Of a DNA stretch of 64,000 bases, positions 43,066 through 50,548 are shown in pieces. Source of the DNA: Labedella populi (lineage in GTDB: Bacteria > Actinomycetota > Actinomycetes > Actinomycetales > Microbacteriaceae); assembly GCF_004078655.1 (NCBI RefSeq), contig NZ_RZNC01000004.1, forward strand, positions 220,920 to 284,919, given 5' to 3'. Both the position numbers and the translations under genes were made by a program. Numbering within the stretch: position 1 is the first letter of the stretch; each line of letters begins with the position of its first letter. The notes beneath the pieces are model-generated. The model was not told the DNA's origin. It searched no databases and saw only the letters and a program-made list of their open reading frames with translations.

Positions 43066-43130
43066 GGATACCTCACTGAAGAATCGGAAAGGGCCACGAC
43101 CAGCGCGGCCTGAGAAAAATGCCTCGGGAC

Positions 43131-43136
43131 AGTCTA
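43131..43136 (-). promoter_or_regulatory. candidate -10 of the bS22 gene
   Basis: TAGACT on the minus strand lies 65 nt before the GTG. Unlike most genes here, bS22 would have a leader containing a Shine-Dalgarno sequence. Confidence 0.4.
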
Positions 43137-43296
43137 GCCGATCGCCGGGCCTGCGGGCGCACTGCCGTGATTCGCCGCTGATCCCCCTCGGCGTGGCGCG
43201 CCGTCGAGCACTCACACCGATGTCCCCCAAACGTCCGACTACCCCCTCGGGGGACGAGGCGACAGGATCAGGGGACCAAGGGATCGGGGGGTCACC

Positions 43297-43863
43297 ATGG
43301 ACGAAACGACTCATGATTGGTGGGTTCTCGGCGCCGATCACGGCAGATCGAGTCCCCACGTGCAGAGCACCTGGCCCGGTCGGACGGGGCCGACCGACTT
43401 CCGGCTCCCGGACGGTCGGGACGAGGACGAGCTCGTGTCGACGGGGGATTTCGCCGGCTGCACCTTCCCGCTGTGGTTCGAACCCGTTCTCGGAGTCGCG
43501 CTCCGGGGTGACATGGTCGCAGCGAACGGGGCGGGCTACAAGATCGTGTCCGACCGGATCGTCGAGGTGTTCGACGACCTCGACGTGGTGGGATTCCTGT
43601 CCACCCCGGCGGATCTCCGTGACGGCGAAGGTCGTCGGGTACCCGGCTTCCACATGCTGCACGCCCTCCCCGAGGCCCCCGGTCACGAGGTGCGCCCGTT
43701 CTTCCGAGACCTCCCCCACGTCTGGATGTTCGAGGTGAGCGCTCGCGTCCGGTGGGAACTCGCGAGGCGCGGCATCGGTGACCTCCGGATCCGACCCGCA
43801 CGCGTCGTGCACGAGTGCGCGAGCCGGATCGTGAGCGATCCGTCGGTCCTCGAGGCGCCCTGA
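43297..43863 (+). CDS. hypothetical protein
   Basis: A 188-residue soluble protein without signal peptide or membrane segment. It starts MDETTHDWWVLGADHGRSS and contains SGDFAG-like and YKIVSDRIVEVFDDLDVVGF segments, then PGFHMLHALPEAPGHEVRPFF near residue 120, with scattered Trp and His. No family is recognised; the general look (compact, single domain, VSDRIVEVF helix) resembles some polymorphic-toxin immunity proteins, but this is a guess. AT/GC use is like its neighbours. It converges on the BldC-like gene with 40 nt between stops. The 230 bp upstream hold only the bS22 leader and short GC-rich inverted repeats. Confidence 0.7.
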   Translation: MDETTHDWWVLGADHGRSSPHVQSTWPGRTGPTDFRLPDGRDEDELVSTGDFAGCTFPLWFEPVLGVALRGDMVAANGAGYKIVSDRIVEVFDDLDVVGFLSTPADLRDGEGRRVPGFHMLHALPEAPGHEVRPFFRDLPHVWMFEVSARVRWELARRGIGDLRIRPARVVHECASRIVSDPSVLEAP

Positions 43864-43903
43864 TCGGCGGCCGCACCGTGCGCGCGCCGAGCGGGTGCCG
43901 CCG

Positions 43904-44110
43904 TCAGGCGGAGGACTCGCCCGCGTCGGCCACCGGATTGTTCAGGACGGCGATCACGGCCGACTCGGGGACCCGGAACGAGCGACCGAAGCGGATGGCC
44001 GGCAGATCCCCCGAGTGGACGTGGCGGTAGACGGTCATCTTGGACACCCGCATCATCTCGGCCACTTCGGCGACCGTGAGGAAGCGGGCATCGGACAGTC
44101 CGTTGCTCAC
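43904..44110 (-). CDS. bldC: BldC-like helix-turn-helix regulator
   Basis: A 68-residue MerR-like single-domain DNA-binding protein of the BldC/excisionase type. The core reads LTVAEVAEMMRVSKMTVYRH then HSGDLPAIRFGRSFRVPESA, nearly the whole of BldC. In streptomycetes BldC controls the timing of development; in non-sporulating actinobacteria the role is unclear. The GTG at 44110 with GGGAGG upstream gives the family length. The frame continues upstream through a tandem repeat and could add 26 residues, which I do not favour. Confidence 0.88.
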   Translation of the reverse strand: MSNGLSDARFLTVAEVAEMMRVSKMTVYRHVHSGDLPAIRFGRSFRVPESAVIAVLNNPVADAGESSA

Positions 44111-44124
44111 GGGAACCTCCCCAT

Positions 44125-44160
44125 CTGTGTCGAGTGTGCGACCTGTGTCGAGTGTGCGAT
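44125..44160. repeat. 18-bp tandem repeat upstream of the bldC-like gene
   Basis: The 18-bp unit CTGTGTCGAGTGTGCGAC occurs twice (44125-44142 and 44143-44160, differing only in the last base), and a partial third copy (CTGTGCGTGTG) follows from 44161. It lies 15-50 nt before the GTG start, in the promoter or leader. Confidence 0.85.
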
Positions 44161-44299
44161 CTGTGCGTGTGGTCACGGCACCGGTCACGGCCTGCTGTGG
44201 CGGATGTGACCGATGTGAATGACGATCACTTTAGTGACCGTGCGGGGGAAAAGCCATGCTCCCGAAGGCGGGACACCACGAGCGACGGGACCGGGGCGA

Positions 44300-44737
44300 T
44301 CAGGGACGCAGTTTCTTCCCCACGGCATGGACGGCCGTCGTGACGCGGTGGGTGGTGTCGGCGACGGCGTGGCCGATCGCATCGGCGACCTGCTTCGCCT
44401 GGTCGGGCAGGCTCGCGACCATCTGTCGCGCTTGCTCAGCGGGGTCGAAGTCGGCGCTCAGGAACGGGATGAGCCAGTCCTCGACGCTCTCGAGAGGCGT
44501 GTAGTCGAGACTGTAGAAGCGGTGCTGGCCCTCTTCCCGCACGGTTACGAGCCCCGCTTCCCTCAGCACCTTGAGGTGCTTCGAGACGGTGGGCTGGCTG
44601 AGCCCCAGGTGCGCGACGATCTCCGAGACGCTCGTCCCCGGTTGCTGGTCCTCGGTGTCCGGCACGTGGCCGTCGAGCAGCACCTGAAGGATGTCTCGTC
44701 GCGTGGGATCCGCGATCACGGTGAAGATGTCGGCCAT
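44300..44737 (-). CDS. ArsR family transcriptional regulator
   Basis: A 145-residue winged-helix regulator. The N-terminal FTVIADPTRRDILQVLLDG and recognition helix HLGLSQPTVSKHLKVLREAG (about residues 43-62) are typical of ArsR/SmtB proteins. The metal-binding ELCVCDL box is absent; in its place is PGTSVSEIVAHLG, so it probably senses something other than arsenite or zinc. The C-terminal 50 residues form an extra helical tail. The ATG is leaderless (TAGCCT 6 nt upstream). No obvious target gene is beside it. Confidence 0.88.
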   Translation of the reverse strand: MADIFTVIADPTRRDILQVLLDGHVPDTEDQQPGTSVSEIVAHLGLSQPTVSKHLKVLREAGLVTVREEGQHRFYSLDYTPLESVEDWLIPFLSADFDPAEQARQMVASLPDQAKQVADAIGHAVADTTHRVTTAVHAVGKKLRP

Positions 44738-44743
44738 GGCACC

Positions 44744-44749
44744 AGGCTA
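44744..44749 (-). promoter_or_regulatory. -10 element, leaderless ArsR gene
   Basis: TAGCCT on the minus strand ends 6 nt before the ATG at 44737. Confidence 0.5.
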
Positions 44750-44895
44750 GTGAGTCCGAGTGCGGAGTACCACGACTCGCGATCGGCGGGCCGTCACGCC
44801 GCGACCCGGCCACGTTGATACAGTGACACTCTCAGCCGCACTGGCGGTGCGTCGGACGTCGGCGCTTCTCAGACGCTCAGAGGGAAGGCCCATCG

Positions 44896-45567
44896 GTGGT
44901 TGATCGGATCAAACACGACGCGCCCGTTCTCGTGATCGGGCTCGGCCGGTTCGGAGCCGCGTGCGCCGGCGAACTCGACCGACTCGACCGTGAGGTGCTC
45001 GCGATCGACGAGGACATGGGGCTCGTGCAGAAGTGGTCCGAGCGGATCACGCACACCGTGCAGGCCGACGCACGGAATCTCGAGGCGCTCAAGCAGATCG
45101 GTGCGCAGGACTTCTCGATCGCCGTCGTGGCGGTGGGCTCCTCCATCGAGGCGAGTGTGCTCATCACCGCGAACCTCGTCGACCTGAAGGTCCCGCAGAT
45201 CTGGGCGAAGGCCGTCTCCCAGTCGCACGGCAAGATCCTCGCGCGCGTCGGCGCGAACCACGTCATCTACCCCGAGGCGGAAGCGGGAGAGCGCGTCGCG
45301 CACCTCGTGAGCGGCCGCATGCTCGACTTCATCCAGTTCGATGACGATTTCGTGCTCGTGAAGATGTACCCGCCGAAACCGATCCGCGGTCTCAACCTCA
45401 CGGAGAGCGGCGTGCGGACGAAGCACCGCATCACCGTGGTCGGGGTGAAGAGTCCCGGCAAACCCTTCACCTATGCGACCGCAGACACCGTGGTCTCGAA
45501 CCACGACCTCATCATCGTGTCGGGCACGTCCGCCGACATCGAGCGCTTCGCCGCTCTCGGCTCCTGA
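44896..45567 (+). CDS. trkA: TrkA/KtrA-type potassium uptake regulatory protein
   Basis: A 223-residue cytoplasmic RCK protein that gates a Trk/Ktr potassium transporter by binding nucleotides. The N-terminal RCK-N domain has VLVIGLGRFGAACAGELDRL and the acidic end of beta-2 in LAIDEDMGLVQ; the C-terminal RCK-C domain starts near residue 138. A single RCK unit is present, as in KtrA. The GTG start has AGGGAAGG upstream. The membrane subunit (TrkH/KtrB) is not in the window upstream or downstream. Confidence 0.92.
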   Translation: MVDRIKHDAPVLVIGLGRFGAACAGELDRLDREVLAIDEDMGLVQKWSERITHTVQADARNLEALKQIGAQDFSIAVVAVGSSIEASVLITANLVDLKVPQIWAKAVSQSHGKILARVGANHVIYPEAEAGERVAHLVSGRMLDFIQFDDDFVLVKMYPPKPIRGLNLTESGVRTKHRITVVGVKSPGKPFTYATADTVVSNHDLIIVSGTSADIERFAALGS

Positions 45568-45594
45568 GGTCAGGAGCGGGTCGAGGGAGCGGAG

Positions 45595-46446
45595 TCAGTC
45601 GGGGGTGGGGGCCGCGAGCTCGCGGGCGCGCGCGAGCGCGGCGTCGGTCGCCTCGGTGAAGGTCCGTTCGAGGCCCGCCGCCTGGAGGACCGCGATAGCC
45701 CGCTCCGTCGTGCCCTTCGGACTCGTCACCTGGATGCGCAACTCCTCCGCCGTCCGGTCGGAGGACACGAGGAGCTCCGCCGCGCCGAGGAACGTCTGCG
45801 AGACGAGGAGATCGGCCTCCTCCGGGGAGAACCCCTTGCCGATAGCCGTCCGCGTGAACTCCTCGATGAGGTAGAAGACGTACGCGGGGCCGGAGCCCGA
45901 GATCGTGCTCAGGGCGTCGAGCTTGTCCTCGGGCACCTCGAGCACCTCTCCGACGGTCTCGAAAACGGAGCGGACGAGCGCGAGGTCGTCGGAGCTCGAG
46001 CGGGTCCCGGCTGACAGCCCCGTCAGCCCGCGGCCGACGATCGAGGGCGTGTTGGGCATCGAACGGATGACAGAGACACCGGCGGGGAGGATCGATTCGA
46101 ACGTCGCGACGGTGACGCCGGCCGCGACGCTCACGACGATCGTCCCTGGCGCGAGGTCACCCGCGATCTCGCGCAACAGGTCGGGCACCATCGCGGGCTT
46201 CACCGCCACGAGCACGACGGCGGCGTCGGCGACGGCTGCCCGATTCCCGTCGGGCCGTTCCTCGAGCGCGATCGACGCGACGCCACGGAGCCCGGCGAGC
46301 GGCTCGGCCTTCGCCCGCGTGCGGTTGGTGACCGTGATCCCACCGTCGACCTCGATGTGGGGCTGCACAAGCCCCGAGAGGATCGCGCCACCCATCGAGC
46401 CGGTGCCGAGAATCGCGATGCGGGGAAGAGTCGTCGGGGTGCTCAC
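45595..46446 (-). CDS. proC: pyrroline-5-carboxylate reductase
   Basis: A 283-residue NAD(P)H-dependent enzyme for the last step of proline synthesis. The Rossmann motif IAILGTGSMGGAILSGL lies at residues 9-25, VLVAVKPAMVPDLLREI near residue 76, MPNTPSIVGRGLTGLSAG near residue 131, and the substrate-binding ALSTISGSGPAYVFYLIEEF near residue 181. The length and motifs match ProC. The GTG start follows a TAGGAT -10 by 6 nt. It diverges from the SGNH-remnant/BadF-type kinase pair. Confidence 0.95.
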   Translation of the reverse strand: MSTPTTLPRIAILGTGSMGGAILSGLVQPHIEVDGGITVTNRTRAKAEPLAGLRGVASIALEERPDGNRAAVADAAVVLVAVKPAMVPDLLREIAGDLAPGTIVVSVAAGVTVATFESILPAGVSVIRSMPNTPSIVGRGLTGLSAGTRSSSDDLALVRSVFETVGEVLEVPEDKLDALSTISGSGPAYVFYLIEEFTRTAIGKGFSPEEADLLVSQTFLGAAELLVSSDRTAEELRIQVTSPKGTTERAIAVLQAAGLERTFTEATDAALARARELAAPTPD

Positions 46447-46452
46447 GCCCCC

Positions 46453-46458
46453 ATCCTA
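46453..46458 (-). promoter_or_regulatory. -10 element, leaderless proC
   Basis: TAGGAT on the minus strand ends 6 nt before the GTG at 46446. Confidence 0.5.
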
Positions 46459-46532
46459 GGAGGCCGTCGAGGCGCTATCGTGGCTCGGTGGCGGCGGAAG
46501 CCGACGTATCCCCGAGGAGACGAGCAGGAACG

Positions 46533-46682
46533 ATGGCGATCATGATCGGGCGCGGCACACGCGTTCTCTTCACCGGCGACAGCATCACCGATACGGGCCG
46601 GCGCGACGGCGTCGGTGACGGCCTCGACGCCACGAGGACCGACGCCACGAGGACCGATGCGACGACGGGAGCGACACCGTGA
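46533..46682 (+). pseudogene. 5' remnant of an SGNH/GDSL hydrolase gene
   Basis: The frame opens MAIMIGRGTRVLFTGDSITD, the N-terminal block I of SGNH hydrolases with the GDSITD catalytic Ser motif, then TGRRDG. It then runs into a 15-bp tandem repeat and stops at codon 50. Blocks II, III and V (Gly, Asn and Asp/His) are missing, so the product cannot be an active hydrolase. The stop overlaps the GTG of the kinase gene, so translation of the remnant may now serve only to couple the kinase. Confidence 0.75.
46625..46669. repeat. 15-bp tandem repeat in the SGNH remnant
   Basis: CGACGCCACGAGGAC occurs twice in perfect tandem (46625-46639 and 46640-46654) and a third degenerate copy follows. It encodes ATRTD repeats and marks the point where homology to SGNH hydrolases ends. 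Confidence 0.85.
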
Positions 46683-47614
46683 GCACCCTCAACCGCCTCG
46701 CCGTCGACGGTGGCCAGACGGGCACGCGCTTGCGTCTCACGGACGGCTCGGGCTCGGTCCTCGTCGAGCAGGAACTCCCGGGGATCCTCACGGACCGGCC
46801 GATCCTGCCTCAAGTGGCCGCCTACTCCGCCGAGCTCGCCGCGGCTTCCGGTCACCGCATCGACGAACTGGCACTCGGTCTCTCCGGACTCACGCCGGCC
46901 GCATCACGGCCCGAGGCGCTCCTCGCCGCCGTGGCTCCGCTCGGCGTCCGGCGCGTCGCCCTCGCGCACGACTCGGTGAGCGGCTACCTCGCAGCCAACG
47001 GCCTCGCGACCGGGGCGATGCTCGCCGTCGGCACGGGCGTCGTGATCCTCGCGGCATCGGACGACTCTGTCGCGAAGGTCGACGGCTGGGGTTATCTGGT
47101 CGGCGATGTCGGCAGCGGCTTCTGGATCGGCCGCGCCGGTCTCGAGGCCGCGATGCGTGCGTTCGACGGCCGCGGCGCGGCGACGGTGCTCGAAGCGGCG
47201 GCGCGCGAGCGGTTCGGAGCCCTTGACGAGCTCTACATGGTCATCCAGGGCGACGAGCGGCGAGTGTCCCTCGTCGCATCCTTCTGCCGCACCGTCATCG
47301 AGGCCGCCACGGCCGGTGATGGCGTCTCTCTCGGTGTCGTCCGTGCCGCGGCGCGCGAGCTCGCCCACTCCGCCGCGACCGCTCTTCGGCGCACGGGGTG
47401 GCAGCCCGAGACCCCGACGCGCGTCGGAGCGGTCGGCGCTCCCGTGACGCGTTCCGAGTTGATGCGCGGGGAGCTGTCGGCAGGACTCGAGATCGAGGCC
47501 CCCGGCGCGCGGCTCGAGCCACCCCTCGGCGAGCCGATCGACGGTGTCGGCGCCCTCCTCGACGTCCCTGTCGGGCACGCTCTGCACCGCTCCATCCTCG
47601 TCGCCACGGCGTGA
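46679..47614 (+). CDS. BadF/BadG/BcrA-type ATPase, probable sugar kinase
   Basis: A 311-residue actin-fold ATPase of the BadF/NAGK group. The phosphate-1 motif RLAVDGGQTGTRLRLTDG lies at the N-terminus, a conserved Asp is in VALAHDSVSGYLAAN near residue 98, and phosphate-2 is in AVGTGVVILAASDDS near residue 118. A GWGYLVGDVGSGFWIGRAGL block near residue 138 resembles N-acetylglucosamine kinases. It is therefore likely an amino-sugar kinase rather than a 2-hydroxyacyl dehydratase activator, whose Cys motifs are absent. The GTG overlaps the stop of the SGNH remnant. Confidence 0.85.
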   Translation: MSTLNRLAVDGGQTGTRLRLTDGSGSVLVEQELPGILTDRPILPQVAAYSAELAAASGHRIDELALGLSGLTPAASRPEALLAAVAPLGVRRVALAHDSVSGYLAANGLATGAMLAVGTGVVILAASDDSVAKVDGWGYLVGDVGSGFWIGRAGLEAAMRAFDGRGAATVLEAAARERFGALDELYMVIQGDERRVSLVASFCRTVIEAATAGDGVSLGVVRAAARELAHSAATALRRTGWQPETPTRVGAVGAPVTRSELMRGELSAGLEIEAPGARLEPPLGEPIDGVGALLDVPVGHALHRSILVATA

Positions 47615-47729
47615 GCCGCCGCGTCACCGATCCCGCGGGCCCCACCGAGGAACGGGATGGCGGATCGATAGCGCTCGCATAGCAACACCGGGGACGCTGT
47701 CATTCCGAACCCGCAATCGGAGGAGAGCG

Positions 47730-48137
<408 letters not shown>

Positions 48138-48151
48138 TCGGCGGACGACCG

Positions 48152-48667
48152 TCAGGGCCGGGCGTCAGGACCGGGCGTCGAGCCCGCTGACATCGCCCGC
48201 TCGCCGCGGAAGAAACGTGTCAGGAGCTGCGAGCACTGCTCCTCGTCGATTCCCCCGACGACCTCGACTCGGTGATTGAGCCGTCGATCACGCACGAGGT
48301 CGAAGGCGGAGCCCGCCGCTCCGGCTTTGTCGTCCCATGCCCCGAACACGAGCCGCTCGAGCCGCGCGGCGACGATGGCACCCGCGCACATGACACACGG
48401 TTCGAGTGTCACGACGATCGTCGACCCCTCGAGTCGCCAGTCGCCGAGGCGAGCCGCCGCGTCGCGGATCGCGAGGACCTCCGCATGGGCCGTCGGATCG
48501 TGACCGGCCTCTTTGCGGTTGTGTCCGCGACCGATCACGCGCCCGTCGGCGTCGAGGACGACGGCGCCGACGGGGACGTCCCCGGAGGCGAGAGCCACTT
48601 CGGCCTCCGCACGCGCGGCCGCCATCGCCTCGAGGAGCACGCGGTCGATGATCACGATGATCCGCAT
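48152..48667 (-). CDS. tadA: tRNA adenosine(34) deaminase
   Basis: A 171-residue zinc-dependent deaminase that converts A34 of tRNA-Arg(ACG) to inosine. The zinc and catalytic residues are in [19 protein letters not shown] (HAE, near residue 61) and [20 protein letters not shown] (PCVMC, near residue 92). The length is that of TadA. AAGG directly precedes the ATG at 48667; a GTG at 48655 after GGAAGG has better spacing and is an equally likely start. It diverges from upp. Confidence 0.92.
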   Translation of the reverse strand: MRIIVIIDRVLLEAMAAARAEAEVALASGDVPVGAVVLDADGRVIGRGHNRKEAGHDPTAHAEVLAIRDAAARLGDWRLEGSTIVVTLEPCVMCAGAIVAARLERLVFGAWDDKAGAAGSAFDLVRDRRLNHRVEVVGGIDEEQCSQLLTRFFRGERAMSAGSTPGPDARP

Positions 48668-48690
48668 CCTTCCGCGACGGGTGGAACCGG

Positions 48691-48696
48691 TAGGTT
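48691..48696 (+). promoter_or_regulatory. -10 element, leaderless upp
   Basis: TAGGTT stands 7 nt before the ATG at 48704. Confidence 0.5.
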
Positions 48697-48703
48697 AGAG
48701 CCT

Positions 48704-49336
48704 ATGCGAGTGCACGTTGCCGACCACCCCCTCATCACCCACAAGCTCACCGTCTTGCGGGACGAGCGGACCCCGTCGCCCGTGTTCCGCGCACTGACCG
48801 AGGAGCTCGTGACGCTGCTCGCCTACGAGGCGACGCGCAATGTGCGGACGGAGTCGGTGTCGATCCAGACGCCCGTCACGCAGACGATCGGGCTCGAGAT
48901 CAGCCGCCCTCGACCCCTCGTCGTCCCGATCCTGCGCGCCGGCCTCGGCATGCTCGACGGAATGGTCAAGCTCCTCCCGACCGCCGAAGTGGGCTTCCTC
49001 GGCATGGTGCGCAACGAGGAGACCCTCGAACCCACCACCTACGCCGAGCGACTCCCCGACGACCTGTCCGATCGGCAGTGCTTCGTCCTCGACCCGATGC
49101 TCGCGACCGGCGGCTCGCTCGGCGCCGCGATCGAGTTCCTCTTCGATCGCGGCGCCGTCGATGTGACGGCGATCTGCCTGCTCGCCGCCCCCGAGGGCGT
49201 CGCCGCTCTCGAGAAGGCCACGGAGGGCCGCGACGTCACGATCGTCCTCGGGTCGCTCGACGAGCGACTCAACGAGAACGGCTACATCGTGCCCGGTCTC
49301 GGCGACGCCGGTGACCGCCTCTACGGTCTCGTCTGA
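48704..49336 (+). CDS. upp: uracil phosphoribosyltransferase
   Basis: A 210-residue PRTase that makes UMP from uracil and PRPP. The N-terminal [20 protein letters not shown], the central [19 protein letters not shown] block ([14 protein letters not shown] near residue 75), the PRPP loop [20 protein letters not shown] near residue 128 and the C-terminal [18 protein letters not shown] with the uracil-binding GDAGDR are all present. The length is exact for Upp. The ATG is probably leaderless. Confidence 0.97.
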   Translation: MRVHVADHPLITHKLTVLRDERTPSPVFRALTEELVTLLAYEATRNVRTESVSIQTPVTQTIGLEISRPRPLVVPILRAGLGMLDGMVKLLPTAEVGFLGMVRNEETLEPTTYAERLPDDLSDRQCFVLDPMLATGGSLGAAIEFLFDRGAVDVTAICLLAAPEGVAALEKATEGRDVTIVLGSLDERLNENGYIVPGLGDAGDRLYGLV

Positions 49337-49481
49337 CGCGTCGAGGACTGCTCGAGTCGTCACGCACGTCCTGCGCCGACGCCTTCTTCGCGCGGAAAGA
49401 CCCCGCATGATCCGCGATTCCCGCCGGACGAGTCGAAGAACCTGCAATGTGACGCCGACATTCGTCACCTTGTGCAAAGAA
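49337..49481. other. non-coding gap after upp
   Basis: No gene, terminator hairpin or repeat stands out in these 145 bp. The region becomes AT-richer near the promoter at 49482. Confidence 0.5.
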
Positions 49482-49511
49482 TTGACACAGTTCTCCGGGC
49501 GTGTGTTTAAT
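49482..49511 (+). promoter_or_regulatory. consensus promoter of the Cys-rich leader ORF
   Basis: TTGACA (49482-49487) and TTTAAT (49506-49511) are separated by 18 bp, one of the best -35/-10 pairs in the window. The expected start site (49518 or 49519) coincides with the ATG of the small ORF. Confidence 0.75.
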
Positions 49512-49518
49512 CATGCAC

Positions 49519-49620
49519 ATGACTGACAACGCGTATGTCCTGGGCTCCGTCGAGCTTCATCGGACTGCCGGCATGATGATGGCCGGCCGCGTCTCCACCT
49601 GTTGTCGAATGTGCCGCTGA
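49519..49620 (+). CDS. leaderless Cys-rich leader peptide (33 aa)
   Basis: The small ORF codes for 33 residues, starting MTDNAYVLGSVELHRTAG and ending in STCCRMCR, with three Cys in the last six residues. It starts where transcription from the TTGACA/TTTAAT promoter should start, so it is probably translated without a leader. An in-frame ATG two codons earlier (49513) is the alternative. The Val-Glu-Leu-x-Arg then Cys-rich end resembles actinobacterial putative leader peptides, and clustered Cys codons near the stop recall cysteine-responsive attenuator ORFs of mycobacteria. It lies 204 nt upstream of a winged-helix regulator gene with possible alternative hairpins between them. Confidence 0.6.
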   Translation: MTDNAYVLGSVELHRTAGMMMAGRVSTCCRMCR

Positions 49621-49824
49621 TCCTGCGCCCTTCGTCCCGATCCCGTCCGACCGCGACAGCCGGTCTCGGAATCGCCGCGGGTTCCCAGGACCCCGCCGCC
49701 GACTGATCCCCCCGGGAGTCGGCACTCGAGAACCCACCCCGGGTTCGTCCCGAACACGTCGACACGGATCGACCGCTGTTCCGACCGACAGGTCGCATCG
49801 CCTTCATCATCAAGGACTCCTCTC
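49621..49824 (+). promoter_or_regulatory. leader region with hairpins before the winged-helix gene
   Basis: Three hairpins can form: GCCGACT with AGTCGGC (49698-49704, 49717-49723); GAACCC with GGGTTC (49730-49735, 49741-49746); and GTTCG with CGAAC (49743-49747, 49751-49755). The last two share bases 49743-49746 and exclude each other. AAGGA at 49812-49816 serves the ATG at 49825. The layout suggests attenuation coupled to translation of the small ORF, though no T-tract terminator is seen. Confidence 0.4.
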
Positions 49825-50538
49825 ATGTCTCTCGCTCACATCGACAGCCACCCCTCCTTCGAACAGCAGCTCGACCGCCGGCCCGCCTCCGAGGCGCACG
49901 GTCGTCGTTTGAGCGCCGTTCCCGCCGGAGCCGAGGCTCGCGGGTTCGTGCTCTACGTCGGTGTCGACGAAGCCAAGGCGGCCGCCGCGGGCACCGACCT
50001 CGGCGCTCTCGTCCAGGCCCTCAAGACCCTCGCAGCGGACCTCGTGCCGACTTCGGAGACGTACGCGGCCGTCGCCCTCGCCCCCGAGGGCGTCGGGGGC
50101 AGGGACGTCGACGTCGTTCGGCTCGCCCTCCAGGAACCGGCGGCGTTGGCCCGTCACCGCCACAGCGACGAGGACGAGGACGCAGACCTCGATCGAGCGC
50201 GCGACGGGGTCGTGATCGACATCTCCCGCAAGCGCGTCATCCTCGACAACGAGGTCACCTCCCTCACCTACAAGGAGTTCGAACTCCTCCAGTTCCTCGT
50301 CCTCCGCGAGGGCCGGACGGTCGGCCGTGCCGAACTCATCGAGTCGCTGTGGACGGCGGGCGACGAGGACGGCGCACCGAACGAGCGCACCATCGACGTC
50401 CACGTCCGCCGCCTCCGCTCGAAGCTCGGTCGCTACGAGGACATCGTCCGGACCGTGCGCGGCGTCGGGTACCGGTTCGACCGCCACGCGGACGTCTCCA
50501 TCCGGCACGCCTCGACCCCGTCCCCCGACCTCTTCTAG
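49825..50538 (+). CDS. orphan winged-helix (OmpR-type) transcriptional regulator
   Basis: A 237-residue regulator. The C-terminal OmpR/PhoB winged helix is complete (about residues 130-218): VVIDISRKRVILDNEVTSLT, KEFELLQFLVLREGRTVGRA, then NERTIDVHVRRLRSKLGRYE and TVRGVGYRFDRH. The N-terminal 100 residues do not show a receiver domain with a phosphorylatable Asp, so it is not a standard response regulator. No histidine kinase is adjacent. It follows the Cys-rich leader ORF, which may control it in response to cysteine or sulfur supply; the regulon is unknown. Confidence 0.85.
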   Translation: MSLAHIDSHPSFEQQLDRRPASEAHGRRLSAVPAGAEARGFVLYVGVDEAKAAAAGTDLGALVQALKTLAADLVPTSETYAAVALAPEGVGGRDVDVVRLALQEPAALARHRHSDEDEDADLDRARDGVVIDISRKRVILDNEVTSLTYKEFELLQFLVLREGRTVGRAELIESLWTAGDEDGAPNERTIDVHVRRLRSKLGRYEDIVRTVRGVGYRFDRHADVSIRHASTPSPDLF

Positions 50539-50548
50539 GGCGCGCTCC

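Noticed and set aside
43222..43255. GTCCCCC / GGGGGAC inverted repeat before the hypothetical gene
   Set aside because: The stem is short, competes with an even shorter CCCCC/GGGGG stem and is likely in GC-rich DNA by chance.
43066..43812. Upstream extension of the bS22 frame to a 281-codon protein
   Set aside because: The extension lies antisense to the hypothetical protein gene and has no family features. The 32-residue form with GAGG before its GTG equals the known bS22.
46625..46669. Tandem repeats as a CRISPR array
   Set aside because: The units are 15 bp, contiguous and without spacers. No cas gene is in the window, and the 18-bp repeats at 44125 and the hexamers at 48060 are excluded for the same reason.
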